Source of the DNA: Carnegiea gigantea
Taxonomy: Eukaryota > Streptophyta > Magnoliopsida > Caryophyllales > Cactaceae
NCBI GenBank assembly: GCA_029747015.1
Contig: JAKOGI010002191.1
Location: 35,001-99,000 of the forward strand
Reading direction: 5' to 3'
DNA: 64,000 nt
Below, in pieces: positions 18,704 to 31,740 of this stretch. Position 1 is the stretch's first letter. Every line of letters begins with the position of its first letter. Made by a program: the position numbers and the translations under genes. Under the pieces are notes generated by a model. That model was not told where the DNA came from and searched no databases. It saw only the letters and a program-made list of their open reading frames with translations.

Positions 18704-19448
18704 ATGATGTCCATTGAAGAAGGACCGAGGGAGGTTGGCCATGGCAGAGGAGACGGCGAGGATGGGGCTGAGGCTGCGGCCGACGCATGGGGACATTGGA
18801 GGAACGCTTGCTTGCCTATGCGGTGAACCTCCATGGGACGAAAAGCTGGGACTCCGTAGCCGAAAACTTCCTTCCCTCGAGAGGTACAGAGTCTTTTTGT
18901 GTGCAAGATCTGAGATGTCTTTTTGTGTTTTTAATTGAATGTAGGGTCGATTGGCATGTAAATTTACCTTTGATTTTTTTTTTTAAACAAAATCTTACTT
19001 AGTTTTGATTCCAATTGAAGGTGAAGAGATTGGAGGAGGAGAGAGAAAGGGGCTTGTCCAAGCCGGATGGCCCGTATGAATCCTCAAGATCTGAGATGTT
19101 TTTTTTGTTTTTGATTGAATGGAGGGTCAATTTGGCATGTAAATTTACCTTTAATTTTTTTTAAAAACAAAATCTTACTCAGTTTTGATTCTAATTGAAG
19201 GTGAAGAGATTGGAGGAGGAGAGAGAAAGGGGGTTGTCCAAGCCGGATGGCCCGTATGAAGCCTCAAGATCTGAGATGTCTTTTAGTGTTTTTGATTGAA
19301 TGGAGGGTTGAATTGGCATGTAAATTTACCTTTGATTTTTTTTTTTATAACAAAATCTTACTCAGTTTTGATTCTAATTGAAGGTGAAAAGATTGGAGGA
19401 GGAGAGAGAAAGGGGCTTGTCCAAGCCGGATGGCTTGTATGAAGGCTC
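18704..19448 (+). pseudogene. Captured fragment of a SANT/bromodomain-type chromatin gene
   Basis: A CT-rich leader (about 18,470-18,700) precedes ATG 18,704. The frame reads acidic and Gly/Ala-rich residues to DAWG. A one-base shift near 18,791 then gives TLEERLLAYAVNLHGTKSWD and SVAENFLPSR, which resembles the SANT/Myb-like start (WGTWEELLL..AV..HGTK.W.SVA) of plant DNA-binding bromodomain proteins. The exon stops at a GT at 18,884. The next exon reads KRLEEERERGLSKPDG, the coiled-coil region that follows the SANT domain in that family. The intervening KYEDLKRRF-type part and the bromodomain are absent. Introns are retained, so capture was from DNA. Family assignment is from memory. Confidence 0.6.
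18906..19448 (+). repeat. Three tandem ~181-bp copies of an intron-plus-exon unit
   Basis: Units start at 18,906, 19,087 and 19,267 and end at 19,448. Each starts AGATCTGAG, and a fourth AGATCTGAG follows at 19,449. Each unit holds about 105 bp of intron-like DNA, an acceptor (ATTGAAG), and an exon coding VKRLEEERERGLSKPDG or a near-identical version. The copies differ only at scattered bases. Confidence 0.92.
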
Positions 19449-20885
19449 AGATCTGAGCATTGAATCCAGATATGTTTGCATAATCTCTCTTTTATTTTGC
19501 CTTTTATTTTTTTAAATAAATTCTTACTCGGTTATGATATGTTTCCCACCTCCGTTAGACTCCTAAGCACTCACAAACTTGCCCCTCTACTCTCCAACGC
19601 AGTCACAACTTAGTAACTGCTCATTGCGCTCACGTTCTCCTGAAACGAATGTGTTGTTTTGGTTTTAATAGTCTACCAATTTCCCCCGTCTCACATATTA
19701 TCTCACAACATCCTCTCCCATCTCATATATGGTTTTCAATTTATCTACTGAACTCTTCCAAACATATTTCCAAAGGATTCTGATCTTGCTAGGTACGCAT
19801 AATCTTCACGTTCTCTTGATGTTGTTTGCTTCTGATATTGAGTTTTTGTTTCACCTGATTCTGTGCATTCTTGGTTGTGGGGGTTGTTTCTATTTTAATT
19901 CCCCCCCCCCCAACATCCCTTGACCACATGATTAATTATAGTTAATCTTTAACATGGGTTTTATAGAATAGGTAAAAGCATATTCATCACCCCTTGCTCT
20001 AACAAATCATGTTCGAATACAGGTATGGATTTTGAGAACCCATATTCATTCTTTGAAAGTATTGCTCATACCTGAAATTTAAAAGATGCAAATTGCATTG
20101 AACTTCTCCGAGGTCGAATTATGTATTTATTCCTAAATAAGATCAAATGCCACCTTAGCCGCCTAGAATTAGGAAATTACTTTATTCATGGAAAAAGAAG
20201 GAACAGTGAAACAATGGCAATTTCAGAGCATGAACGTTGACCCATAAACGAAAGAATACAAACAGTTTGATAAAAGATATATCTTGCCCATAATCACACA
20301 AGTAATTTTGATTGATTATAATTAATCATGATAGAAAGAAAGGCTTTCATGACCTGATATTTCTCGATGATAGTTATTTATAAATGTTTAAAAATTAGGT
20401 GTGCTACTTGATTCCTGTGAAGGCAATACAAACAGTTTGATACAAAATATATCATGCCCATCAGGTGATAGGAATTTTGATTGCTTATAATATATCATGA
20501 TATATGTTTAACTCCATTCTTTTGATGCAGGGAACGCCAATCCTGTTTTTCCCCTCTACAACACCAAGTAATCTACCATCTTGATTCCGCACGGTTCTAC
20601 CTCGGAGGATTAACATTTGATTATTAGGTATAAAGTCACTCTTTTCTTTTAGTTGGGTGGATTGAAAATTGGTTTCATTAGTAAATATAGAGACAGTTAA
20701 GTCATAGTTTTTTCATCGGTTTCGATTTTTTATAGTGCCTTATGTGTTTTGCTTCTTTCTCATTGCAGTTCTATGGTAGTTTTACAAGGTTTAGCAAGGT
20801 ACTGTTATTCTTCCTAAGGTATGCTTTCCGTGTTTTCTTTCTCATACTATGTTCTACATTTATTGTTGCATATTATTTTTCTTTT
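19449..20885. other. Non-coding Helitron interior
   Basis: No coding homology was seen. It contains a diverged pair of about 75-bp repeats near 20,258-20,340 and 20,429-20,505 (sharing CAAACAGTTTGATA and TTTTGATTG). It also holds a partial copy, near 19,795-19,915, of the module repeated at 21,100-21,530. Confidence 0.55.
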
Positions 20886-21096
<211 letters not shown>

Positions 21097-21180
21097 CCTA
21101 CATAATCCTCACGTTGTGTTGATGCTGTTTGCTTCTGTTATTGATTTTTGTTTCACCTGATTCTGTGCATTTTTGATTCT

Positions 21181-21531
21181 GGGGGTTGTTTCTATTTCAA
21201 TTTTTTTCCCACACCATCCATCAACCATAGGAGCAAGCGAAAACTAATGTCTTTCAATTTTTTTGTTGCAGGATACTTTGGAACTCTTTTCAAGCCTGTT
21301 TTTCCAGGTCTATTCCCTCTAACTTTAGGTTTTCACAATTCGTGATATATTCACAATAGTTTAGTTTGGGGGTTGTTTCTATTTCAATTTTTTTCCCACA
21401 ACATCCACCAACCATAGGAGCAAGCGAAGACTAATGTATTTCAATTTTTCCGTTGCAGGAAACTTTGGAGCTCTATTCCCTCCAACTTTAGGTTTTCACA
21501 ATTCGTGGTATATTCGCAGTAGTTTAGTTTG
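21181..21531 (+). repeat. Tandem duplication of a ~165-187-bp module
   Basis: GGGGGTTGTTTCTATTTCAA begins copies at 21,181 and 21,368. Both contain ACCATAGGAGCAAGCGAA, a TTGCAGGA(T/A)ACTTTGGA block and TTTAGGTTTTCACAATTCGT. The second copy lacks about 25 bp (CAAGCCTGTTTTTCC region). The TTGCAG could be a retained splice acceptor of captured host DNA, but no protein family was recognised. Confidence 0.8.
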
Positions 21532-24500
21532 CCCATATGTTTGATAATAAATTCCAAATTGGAAACACATGTAACTAATTAAAATTTTCAAAGTTTAGTT
21601 TTCCCGTAATATTTGATAATTAAAAAGGAAACTACAATTAATAACCACATTCTTTTAAATAAGTTCATTGGTAACCTCTGCATTATGGATTGTAATCTAA
21701 TTTTCATAACGTTAACGGGTTTTGTTTTTTAATTTTGTTGGATCATAATTACACAAGCTTAATATCTATCTGTTTTGTAATTTATTATGGACAATAATTT
21801 AAACACCTTTTTATCTGTTTCGTACTTGACCAACATATGTTTGCCTTTCTCTCGGGTTCTGTTAACTACAAAATTTATTACATGCTTATATTTACCCATC
21901 CAATATGTTATATGTTATAATGGAAAATAATGCACATATAATTGTATGCCCAATTGTATGCGCAATTGTATGCCCACTTTTAGAATGTCTATGTTACCCA
22001 TTTCTGCTTCATCATCTTTTCTTTCTTTCCATTTGTAAAATGTGGTACCTTTTAATTTATATGGGCTTCGGTTTGGCTTTTAGATGGATGGTTTTGATTT
22101 CTTATGTTCCTTCAACAACATTTCTCTACTATTTTGGGGTTAAATCAAGTACAAAATTGAACAAGGCTTAATATTTCTCCATGTTATATGTTATTGCGAC
22201 AACTTTTAGAAAATAATGTACACATTATTGGATGCTAATTTATTGTAGATGACGGTGTACATATATTACATATTCATGACGATGGGCAATGGGCTTTACC
22301 AGACACTTAATTTAGTCCCTTCTCCATTACAGGTCCTTCTGTAGTACTTCACATTCGATAATAACATTATTCTTTCTATTCATCTTTACAGTTGATATAA
22401 TTTTTTTTTGGGGCGACGGGGTCTGCGTTATCGAATAATGTAATGGTGGAGAGTCATGTGAATGTTCAAAATTTCTGATTTCATTTTTAGACTATGTGCG
22501 ATTTCAACTATGTTTCATCTATGTTGGCCAATTTGTTTTTGATGTTTGAATATGTTGTTCATATTAATAACCAACAAAAAAAATTGAATTTACATGTTAA
22601 TCCACAATATTCAGTAGCGGTTAATCCTATTCTATCAATAATTTTAGATAAATTTATGTCTACAATACATACACACATGCGAAAGTAATATTTGTACAAT
22701 AATTCATCTTAAATTCTATATGGTTAGATTAATAATGTCGTTGCCCAACTTGAGATCTCAGTGCTGAAAAAATTATCTTTGTTGTGTTCTGTTTTTTCTT
22801 TGACAAGCACATAAAATAAAGTTTGCATTCTTTTCTCGCAGGCGTGCCCTCAACATTGATATTTGTTGAGGTTAGCTTATCATATTACTATACTCATTAC
22901 GTTCGCGTATTCTTCTTTGTTTCTATTCCATTGCTTTAAAATTTCCTTGTGGGAATAATATGCACATATTGTCCGTTAATATTTGGGTACTATTATGCAC
23001 ATATTTGTCACCAATATATGAAGTATAGTATGCATTATAAAAAAGATATCGATATTAACATTAGAGCTTTCACCTGTTATACAGATAAGCCATTGAGTAC
23101 ATGTCCACATGAATTAAAACCAACAATTGATATATATACTATACTTACCTTTGGTTATGATGGAAAACCTAAAAATCTACATTAAGAGAATAATAATTCC
23201 ACGTACAAACATTACCACAACATTTGCGATGTAAATTACATATGTACATAATTAGTAATTACAATACTTAATGTAAATAATATACGTATATAATTATTAT
23301 ACTGCGTATTTGGTTTCTAGAAATCATTGACTTACATTATTTATACTTACCTATCAAGCAAATTAAAAACACCCTTTACAGTATCAAACTTTATGACCTT
23401 CCTACAATTCCTTCAATGAATAATAAGTCCTTTGTGAAATAAGAGGCAGCATTCTTAACATTTAGCATAGTTCATTTCCTAAATATTATACATACAAACC
23501 ATAATGTACAACACAATCGAACCTAAAATAGCATGAAATTGAGGAAACTTCTATATAAAATCATACTATAGCAGTCATGTTTTCACAAACAGTCAGATAA
23601 TTTACATACCAATCAAATTAAAGACATCCTCTACATTGTCAAACTTTGTCACACTCCTAAAATTGCCCATAAATTCATATTTACCCATAAATTCATAAAT
23701 AACCACATTGGTATTGTTGTAAATGTTCATTGGTATTATGGTCATAAGAGAAGTAAATTAATAACCACATTCGTCTACATAAGTTCATTGGTATTGTTGT
23801 AAATGCTCACATGTGAACACCTTTTACTATATTTATGATATTTTTATAATGTTAGAATTAGGGGAATTTTTACAAGTATAATTTTACAATTTGAAACATA
23901 TATATGTATATATGTGTTATTGTTCTCATTATCAAATTACTTTAATGAAAGACCGCAATGTGTGCTTCAATTTACTTAATATAACATATTTTGACTTATT
24001 ATTGCAATCCCGCATATTCTGGTGTTTGGACTTACTAGCAGTCTAGCGGAATATTATATATTCTGATAACATATTATTTTTGGATTTGGCACCCAAGGTG
24101 CTTCATTTGACTTTTTCTTGCATTCTTATTCCTATTATTGATTAGTGGTGACTCAATCAATGTCAATGTCAATTTACAAAGAATGACTTCCTGGATATGA
24201 ACTTAATGTTTTTGTCAAGTTAAATTCCAAATTGGAAAGACATGTAACTAATTACATTTTCCAAAGGTTACTTTTTCCCATACTTTTCGATAATTGAAAA
24301 TGTAACTTACATTAATAATCTCATCCTTTTGATTATCAATATCTTTTTAGAAAATTGGCAAACTAATGTTCAGAAGTTGATGGTGGATTTCATTGTACCT
24401 TTCTTTTCCCCCTTTTTTGATTAATTACAAATTAAGCACACCTTCATTGTCACTGTTGCAGTGCATATGATATATATCCATGAAGGTTGACACAAGGCAT

Positions 24501-25157
24501 GGACCACATGCACTTAATTTAGTCCCCTCTCCATTACAGTTGCATCTGTAGTAGTTTACATTCGATAAAATTCCAATACTTTGCCAAAATTTTTTGTCCA
24601 ACAATAATAACGAACGCGTTTCCCCGACTATTGTATGAGTGCATGAGTAACCTCTGCATTATGGATTGTTAGACGAGAACAATTCAAATTTTGAAAAAAT
24701 TGAACAAAACTAATCCAACAATTCTCTAAATTTTCTCCATATTTATTTTCCATACTGCATGAATTCGATGGTATTTTAAAAATAATGTGAAAAAATTGTA
24801 TTGTAATCAACATGAATATGATTGCAGGGTTATTTTTTAAAAATTCAAATAAGATAACCTGTATTAGTTTATGTTATTGTTTAAAAATTCATATAAGAGA
24901 AATTGTATTCTAATCAACATAACCAGCAATTAGTTTTCTGTTACACTAAATACAACAAGAATAAATTGTATTCTAATCAACATAATTCAATTCTAATTTA
25001 AAAAATTCAAATATGACAAAATAATGTAGATATGATTGTATAGTTATTTCTTACAATGATGATAAGTTTGTGGTAGTAAGTACTACTTTCAATTATTGAT
25101 GGAAAAATATTCATTCTTACTGAATATTCTACCGTGTAACCTAATTTACAGCGTTAA
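21532..25157. other. Non-coding Helitron interior where Rep would be expected
   Basis: No Rep (HUH) motif or long frame was recognised. Diverged repeats are present: ATTCCAAATTGGAAA-CATGTAACTAATTA near 21,551 and 24,224; CACTTAATTTAGTCCC...CTCCATTACAG near 22,304 and 24,511; AACCTCTGCATTATGGATTG near 21,674 and 24,650. The region is better read as captured or duplicated filler than as a decayed transposase. Confidence 0.55.
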
Positions 25158-26690
25158 CTTGGCAACAAACGTATCAGAGAACAGCTTGATTATGATCAAG
25201 AACAAGAAAAACATAACCTTGAGATGTTGCCACCAACATTGAATACAGATCAAATGCGAGTTTTTCAATCTGTTATTCACGCGGATGAACATGGAGAAGG
25301 AGGTTGCTTGTTTGTTTATGGCAATGGGGGGACTGGGAAAACCAATATTTGGAAAACTAATGTAACACATTTTAGATCAAAAGGCTTGATAGTACTATCC
25401 GTGGCATCCTCAGGAATAGCTGCATTATTATTGCCTTTTGGAAAAACAGCTCATTCGATGTTTAAGATACCAATTGATGTAGATGAGACATCTATATGTT
25501 TTATTTCTAAACAGCCTGAATTAGCACAGCTAATTAGGGAAACATCACTTATCATATAGGATGAGGCTCCCATGACCCATCGCTATACGGTAGAAGCAGT
25601 TGAGCGGTCTTTATGAGATATATGCAATCGGAACCAAATATTTAGAGGGAAAATGATCATTTTTGGAGGTGATTTCAGGCAAATACTTCCTGTTGTTACG
25701 AAGGGCACTAGAGCAGATATTGTTGCATCTTTAATATCAAGGGCAGCATTTTGGTCTTACTGTAATATTCAACATCTTAGAACCAACATGCGGCTCATGC
25801 ATTCAAATTTAAGTGACAATGAACATGAGCGGTTGCGGCGTTTTGCAGAATGGACTTTGCATGTTGGTAATGGTCATGTGCAAGGATACTCATTTCTTGG
25901 TGGTACTGAACTGGATTGGATAGAGATTCCAGAAGAATTTCTCATTAAAAATGACACCAACGGCCTCAAAAACTTGATTGAATTTGTGTACCCAGGTTTG
26001 GTGGAAAGATACAAAGACGAGTCATACTTTCAAGACCGTTGCATATTGGCCCCCTTAAACACTGATATGGATGAAATAAATTCCAAGATTCTATCGATGG
26101 TTCCTGATAGTAGCCATACATACCTGAGTTCTGGCACATTCCTGCCAACTAATATTGCTTCTGTTATTGATGACATTAATCCACCAGAGATGTTACATGG
26201 TATGAACTTTTTAGGATTCCTGAATCATGAAATACAGTTGAAAGTTGGTGTCCCTATTGTTCTACTGAGAAATCTTGACCCATCAATAGGGTTATGCAAC
26301 GACATTCGCTTGATTATTGAAAGACTTGGTACTAAGGTTATCTAAGCCAAAATCTTGACCGGAAGAAATATTGGGCAAGTAGTAACTATCCCACGAGTTG
26401 ACTTAAGTCCTTCAGCTAAGGACTCACCATTTGCCTTGAAAAGAAGGCAATTCCCTCTGAAATTGGGTTTTGCAATGACTATTAATAAAAGTCAAGGTCA
26501 AACATTACATTATGTAAGAGTTTATCTTCCAAAACCTATGTTCTCCCACGGTCAACTAAATGTAGCTATATCTCGCTCCACCTCTCCTTCAGGGCTGAAG
26601 TTCTTAATTTGCAACAAAAGGGATGTGCCTCATAATATGACTAAAAATATTGTCTACCGTGAAATTTTCAATGGCATTCCTGATGCTTGG
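25158..26690 (+). pseudogene. Helitron helicase (PIF1-like), C-terminal part of RepHel, three stops
   Basis: A PIF1-family DNA helicase unwinds the donor strand in Helitron transposition. One frame carries the homology: Walker A GNGGTGKT (25,320-25,343), ASSGIAALLLPFGKTAHS, LII-stop-DEAPM (Walker B region), GGDFRQILPVV, LRTNMR, and near the end AMTINKSQGQT and HGQLNVAISRS. Stops occur at 25,557-25,559 (TAG just before DEAPM, where W is usual), 25,614-25,616 (TGA) and 26,343-26,345 (TAA). No frameshift was noticed. The upstream Rep/HUH domain is missing; the recognisable part starts near LGNKRIREQLDYD at 25,158. Confidence 0.9.
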
Positions 26691-26817
26691 TTAGTCCCTT
26701 TTCTTCCATATAATAATGATCTTATCTACATTCATATAGATTTCATTTCCTATCATGATGTGTTCACTACATTGGATTATACTAATCTATTTTCTTCTTT
26801 TATTAATGGTTATAGAT

Positions 26818-28971
26818 ATGTCAGGTTTAGTGCATACTTCTATGCCTATATGTGCCATCAACCCTTGCAATAGATTAGTCACCCTAATTGTTCGACTCAT
26901 GCGATCAATGACGATTCAAGTATATGAGCAACACACACTGTGGAAAGTTATATTCATGGACTATCAGGTATCGGTTTATTGAAGTTGCTAAAAATTTTCC
27001 CACTATGTACAAGTATATTGCTTATCAGTGGAGTTGATTGTTTTATAGTGTGATTAGATATTCGCCAGCATAGAAGGCGATGCTCAAATTAACCAATGGC
27101 GATCTATACTCGATGCTGGCAAAGTTTACCACATCTTCGGGCTCTTGGTTGATGCTGCGACAGATGGAGAAAGGAATGTGGTAAAGAACAATTTGAAGTT
27201 GGTTTTTACGCCGAGATCGAGACTCCTAGGTGTGGTTGAGGATTGTCCTGATATTCCTTACCAACGCCTACCACCTTGTGTGCCATTCATTGATGTCCCT
27301 CAGTGTCTAAGAACACGTGACAATGTTGTAGGTATATATAATTAACACGATGAACTTAAGTACCTATATTTCTATATGTATTTTCTCTCAATTATCTATA
27401 ACATTTTCATATCATTTTGTTGTACAGACGTCATCGGTATGGTAGTGGCAATATTGCCGTTAGAAACGACAAGGAACAGGGGCACTGCAAGGTGCGATTT
27501 ATTACTTTCTGATGTGCAGTATGTATTTCCATTGGCATAGATTTTTCTTTTTCTATTAATACATATTACTCTCCCTAATAACATTGGTACATCTAATTCT
27601 TATATGTAGCATGTGCCCATTGAGGCTAACTTTATGGGGAGATTTCGCGGAAGTTGAGGGCACCCTTCTTCAGCAACATTTGGGTACTGAAAATATACTT
27701 CTTACTTCTAGAGTGCACATTAGAGATTATCAAGGTACCATCACATTCAATTCATATACTTTCACCCCATCAAATTGTTTAACATCACTATGATGGTATA
27801 CTTTATTAATATGTTTTCTTGCATAAAATATACTTTTAGGAATATCGGTTTCTACTTTACCAATTAGTAGATTGCTGATTAACCCGGACATTCAAGCAAC
27901 AAAAGATTTTGAAGGATGGTATATACAACTAATAACATTAGTTTTAACTTCTATTTCCCCTATAAGTTATATATACTTCATCTCACACATGTTACCCTCC
28001 CTACATGTATTAGGTTCTCTGGCACTAAGGGTGTGATGACCCATTTTGATTTCATGCGTAAGAGAACATTACGTATATACAATCTAGAGAAGTTGTTCGA
28101 CGCTTGAAGGATTAGATTATATGAATATGCATCTACGCGAAATGTAAGCTAGAAATTTCCCTTACAAATGTAACTTTATGCTTGCATATATTCTTTTAAC
28201 AAAACATAATCTTTACAGTTCACAATATGCAGGTTAGATATTGCCGACTTTTTGCATACGTCATTGAAATTCACCCGTTGATTTATGATGCCTGCACTAA
28301 TTGCAAAAAAAGTGATCACTCTTACGTATTCGCTCTGAATATACCTTACTGTACATGTCAATCTCCAAATTTGACACAAAAGAGGTTTGCGTACTTGATC
28401 GCCTATTGTTATGTACTTTGTTTTACTTTTCCAAATCATGTCTGCATTATTAAAACCGTCATGTGCTATTTAAAATTATACGTATATCTTCAGAATTCTC
28501 TTGCAAGATAATACAGGTTATAGAGAGTTTACTGTTCTTCATGAGGATGTTCGAATCCTTTTGCATACGACGACTGCCCAGATGGATGTGTATGCATCAC
28601 AGGTATTACAGTTTTTCCTACGTATCATAGTTAACATAGTTTATTCTTTTACTATTGACTATCCTATGTTAATATTTTCTACAGCCATATGGTCATCTAT
28701 CGTTTTATGCGATTATAGATTATTACATAGGTCAACCATGGGTATTTTTCATGGAGCCCCTATGTCACTATAAAGTAGAAGTTCCTATCGCTTTTATTGC
28801 ACCAGTTCATTGGGAGGAAGAGGTTTATTACTTACGGAAGACCAATGTTAGATGCACCAGGTAGATCACATGTAAATATAAACTTCAACCCCATCATTGT
28901 CATTCAATTAATTTCTAAAACTTTATTTCCTCTGTAGGTATAAAAGGAGGAGGCGGATTCTTCGTCATTAG
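26818..28971 (+). pseudogene. RPA70-like single-stranded DNA-binding gene carried by the Helitron, 10 exons, one internal stop
   Basis: Exons in phase with GT-AG borders: 26,818-26,967, 27,058-27,331, 27,428-27,518, 27,610-27,734, 27,840-27,918, 28,014-28,143, 28,233-28,384, 28,494-28,602, 28,685-28,860 and 28,938-28,971 (1,320 nt, 440 codons, ending TAG). Visible features: a first OB-fold (KVIFMDYQ, QWRSILDAGKVYHI), a second (RLTLWGDFAEVEGTLL, SVSTLPISRLLINP), a zinc ribbon with DACTNC and YCTC, and a third OB-fold (DNTGYREFTVLHEDVRILL). The tail is basic (RYKRRRRILRH). The only lesion I find is TGA at 28,105-28,107. Plant Helitrons commonly carry RPA-like genes beside the helicase; the protein would bind single-stranded DNA. 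Exons were joined by eye. Confidence 0.8.
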
Positions 28972-29241
28972 CATGATAGATTGGTTGCTCATCATGTTAT
29001 TTAGCGTGTCTTTCGTCATAATCACTATCTACTATTTCTATCATACAATTATAGACCTTTTTCTAAGTCATGTGGTTTTTAGTTATTCATCCCAATGGTT
29101 ATATATGAATTTGCTATCCACATATATTTTTCATTGATTATTCTATCATCTTTCGTAAATTATAATATTAACTATGTCTACAATGGCTATCGGTTCATTA
29201 CTTGCATAGTACATGTCATAAAATGCCTATTTTAACATGCA

Positions 29242-29267
29242 CCGTGCATAGCACGGGTTCAAACTAG
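29242..29267 (+). other. Helitron 3' terminus: hairpin plus CTAG
   Basis: Perfect 6-bp stem with a 3-nt loop (CCGTGC ATA GCACGG, 29,242-29,256), then GTTCAAA and the CTAG end; host T at 29,268. This is the usual plant Helitron terminator. Confidence 0.9.
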
Positions 29268-31740
29268 TAAAATTCTTAAAAAAAAACTTTTTAAATAATC
29301 ACAAAAATCACTATCTTCTAATTCAAAGATCATTCATCAGAGACAAATGTATGGTAGAATTATGGAAATTGGTTCTTTTAATAGGAGAAAGAGAGGGGCA
29401 GAAAATGCTATTAGCTTAGATTATAATAGTATGTTAAAGTAAAATGTTCAACTATGCACTATAATAGTAGTTTTAAAATGAAATGTCGAACTACATAAAG
29501 TAGTAAATAAGTTATTAATTTTAGTCTAAGGCTTGATGAAATCAATTCATCATGTCTAGACATTCAAGGGAACCTATGAATAAGGGTTTCAGAGTAAGAG
29601 TTTCTATCGGCCACCAATAGGCCAACTAGATGTTAAAAAGACATGTTGTAGAAATATGAAAATAATCATAAACAAATTGCATTTTGAAATTGGATTAGGG
29701 GAAGAAAAGGAGGAACGAGATGTACAATAGCATACAGTTCCAACAAGTGAAGTACCCCCCTCCCTAACCATTTGTAGTCAATTGGTTAAAGTTGAGATGT
29801 AACCAACAATATTAATAACTACTATATAACAATGGTTGACCAACAAAAAGACTACATTTAGAACCAACTATGAATTAATTACTTAAGAAACATGCAAAAC
29901 AATATGTCATCAATTATGAAGACAAAGCAACAGTTGACTTTTGCTACTAGTATCTCTAAATCAAAAAGATCTTCAACATATCGAGATCTTCAACACATAC
30001 AAGAAAATTTCATCACTTCTAAATCCTTTACTTAGAACTTCCTACCACCTTCAAACCTCTCCAAACTCAATCCATATAAACCTTCGATAATTAGGTTAAT
30101 TAATTACCATAACTATCCCTTTTCGGCATGGTGCTGGGCGGTTTGAAGAGGGGGTTGATGCGTAGTTATATCCATATCCATTTTTAAAATTGCCAAACAT
30201 ACTCATAAGTCATACCCATCCCTATACTTTGGATTTTGGAAAATGAAACATGTGTCCGTACATATCCGATCCATAAGGATTTTTCGAATTCATAGGTGTT
30301 ATTCAACTTGTGCTGGGGTACACCGTATAGTTGATTGTCAATTTTGAGGAGGTGAATAAGGAATTTACCTTGAGAACATTTGGAAAAGTCAACATTGCAT
30401 GCAGAAAATTAAACATAGCAACATACAAGAGGCAATAAAGATTCCAATTCATTAGGATTTTGTGTCCACTATATGAGTTGGTCTTTTTAACGTGGGATTT
30501 ATAAATACAGGCCGAGGCAATTTTTCCTCTCACCCAAGTTAGTAATTGGGAGTGAGTATGCAAATGAGTTTTAAATATCATACTTGTTTTCTAAAATAGC
30601 ATCCATATGTATTCACACTCATTTTCACCACCCATTTAAAGATTAAAGTGAATTGTAATTGAGTTTTTGAGGTTTTGATTATACTTCTACTCCTCTTCTC
30701 TTCTCAATTAACTAGAATCCTACACAAAAGGTGGATGTGCCCTCCTTTTTTTCAAGTTTTTAAAACTTCATTAATTGAATTTGGATTATTGTTCTTCTAT
30801 TAAATGTAAAAATCACTTCACAGTTCACATAAATTTCTCAATCACTAAACCCAAACTTGAAACATCAAGGAAAATAAACGTCCAAACAAATTGAATTAAC
30901 CTAATTTTTTGTTTATTTGACCTTAGACTAGAATTTTTCCCCCTTTCCCCCACATCATTATCTAAAGATGTTCATTTAAAGTTGTTCTTTTGCATTCATT
31001 GCCCCTATATTTCTTCGTTGTTGAAGAATTAACTCAATATGATGTGAAAATGTGGCTTGCATGGTATTCTGAGTTTTGATATTGAGACAAATTTACTACA
31101 ATAAAAAAAAAGGCCATAGGATCTTGTTTAAACAATTGCCTGAACTCTCTATGTGTTTAGTTGTTCATGCGGAAGTTGTTCAACAAGATCTATTAGTTAA
31201 CTGACTGCCTAAAATTTCAAAGTTAGAGTTCAACTACCTTCAACTCTCATTGTCAAGGACCTTGATAGGCTTGTCAAAAATAGACTCTTCTTAGAGTCAT
31301 AAAATTGGAACAACTTGAGTTAAGTTTAAAATGAATTTTATGCTGCTCTGATTAATTGCAAGAGTCTGGAAATCATGTTTATGTTTGTAAGATGAGAATT
31401 AATCTTGTTATGCAATTCCATGATTAGGAACATAGCATAAATTATGGTACTAAAAATTGTTCGTCCCCCTATATAAAATTTGGCTATGTATCCTACTCCT
31501 TAGAAAGTTAGTGATTTACCATAATAAGCAAATTGGGTTAATTGAATTAATTATTTAGTTAATTAGTGATCTTGCTCATTAATTATTGAACAATCTTCAA
31601 GAATCAATATTAACCTTATGGTTTTCATGTTATGACAACTAGCTACAATTGGGAAGGCTAAGAAACTAGATTCAAAATAATCCAAATTAAGGAAAGGATA
31701 TAATCACTTTTTTTTGGATCGAAAAGGATATAATCACTTC
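29268..31740. other. Intergenic sequence between Helitron and Copia remnant
   Basis: AT-rich, no coding homology recognised. A 92-codon minus-strand frame at 30,303-30,581 resembles nothing I know. Near 31,692-31,739 a 17-bp sequence, AAAGGATATAATCACTT, occurs twice, 13 bp apart, just before the presumed Copia LTR. Confidence 0.5.

Noticed and set aside
18403..18717. 104-codon frame rich in Ser/Pro/Leu/Cys
   Set aside because: It is translation of the CT-rich leader of the captured gene; the real start appears to be ATG 18,704.
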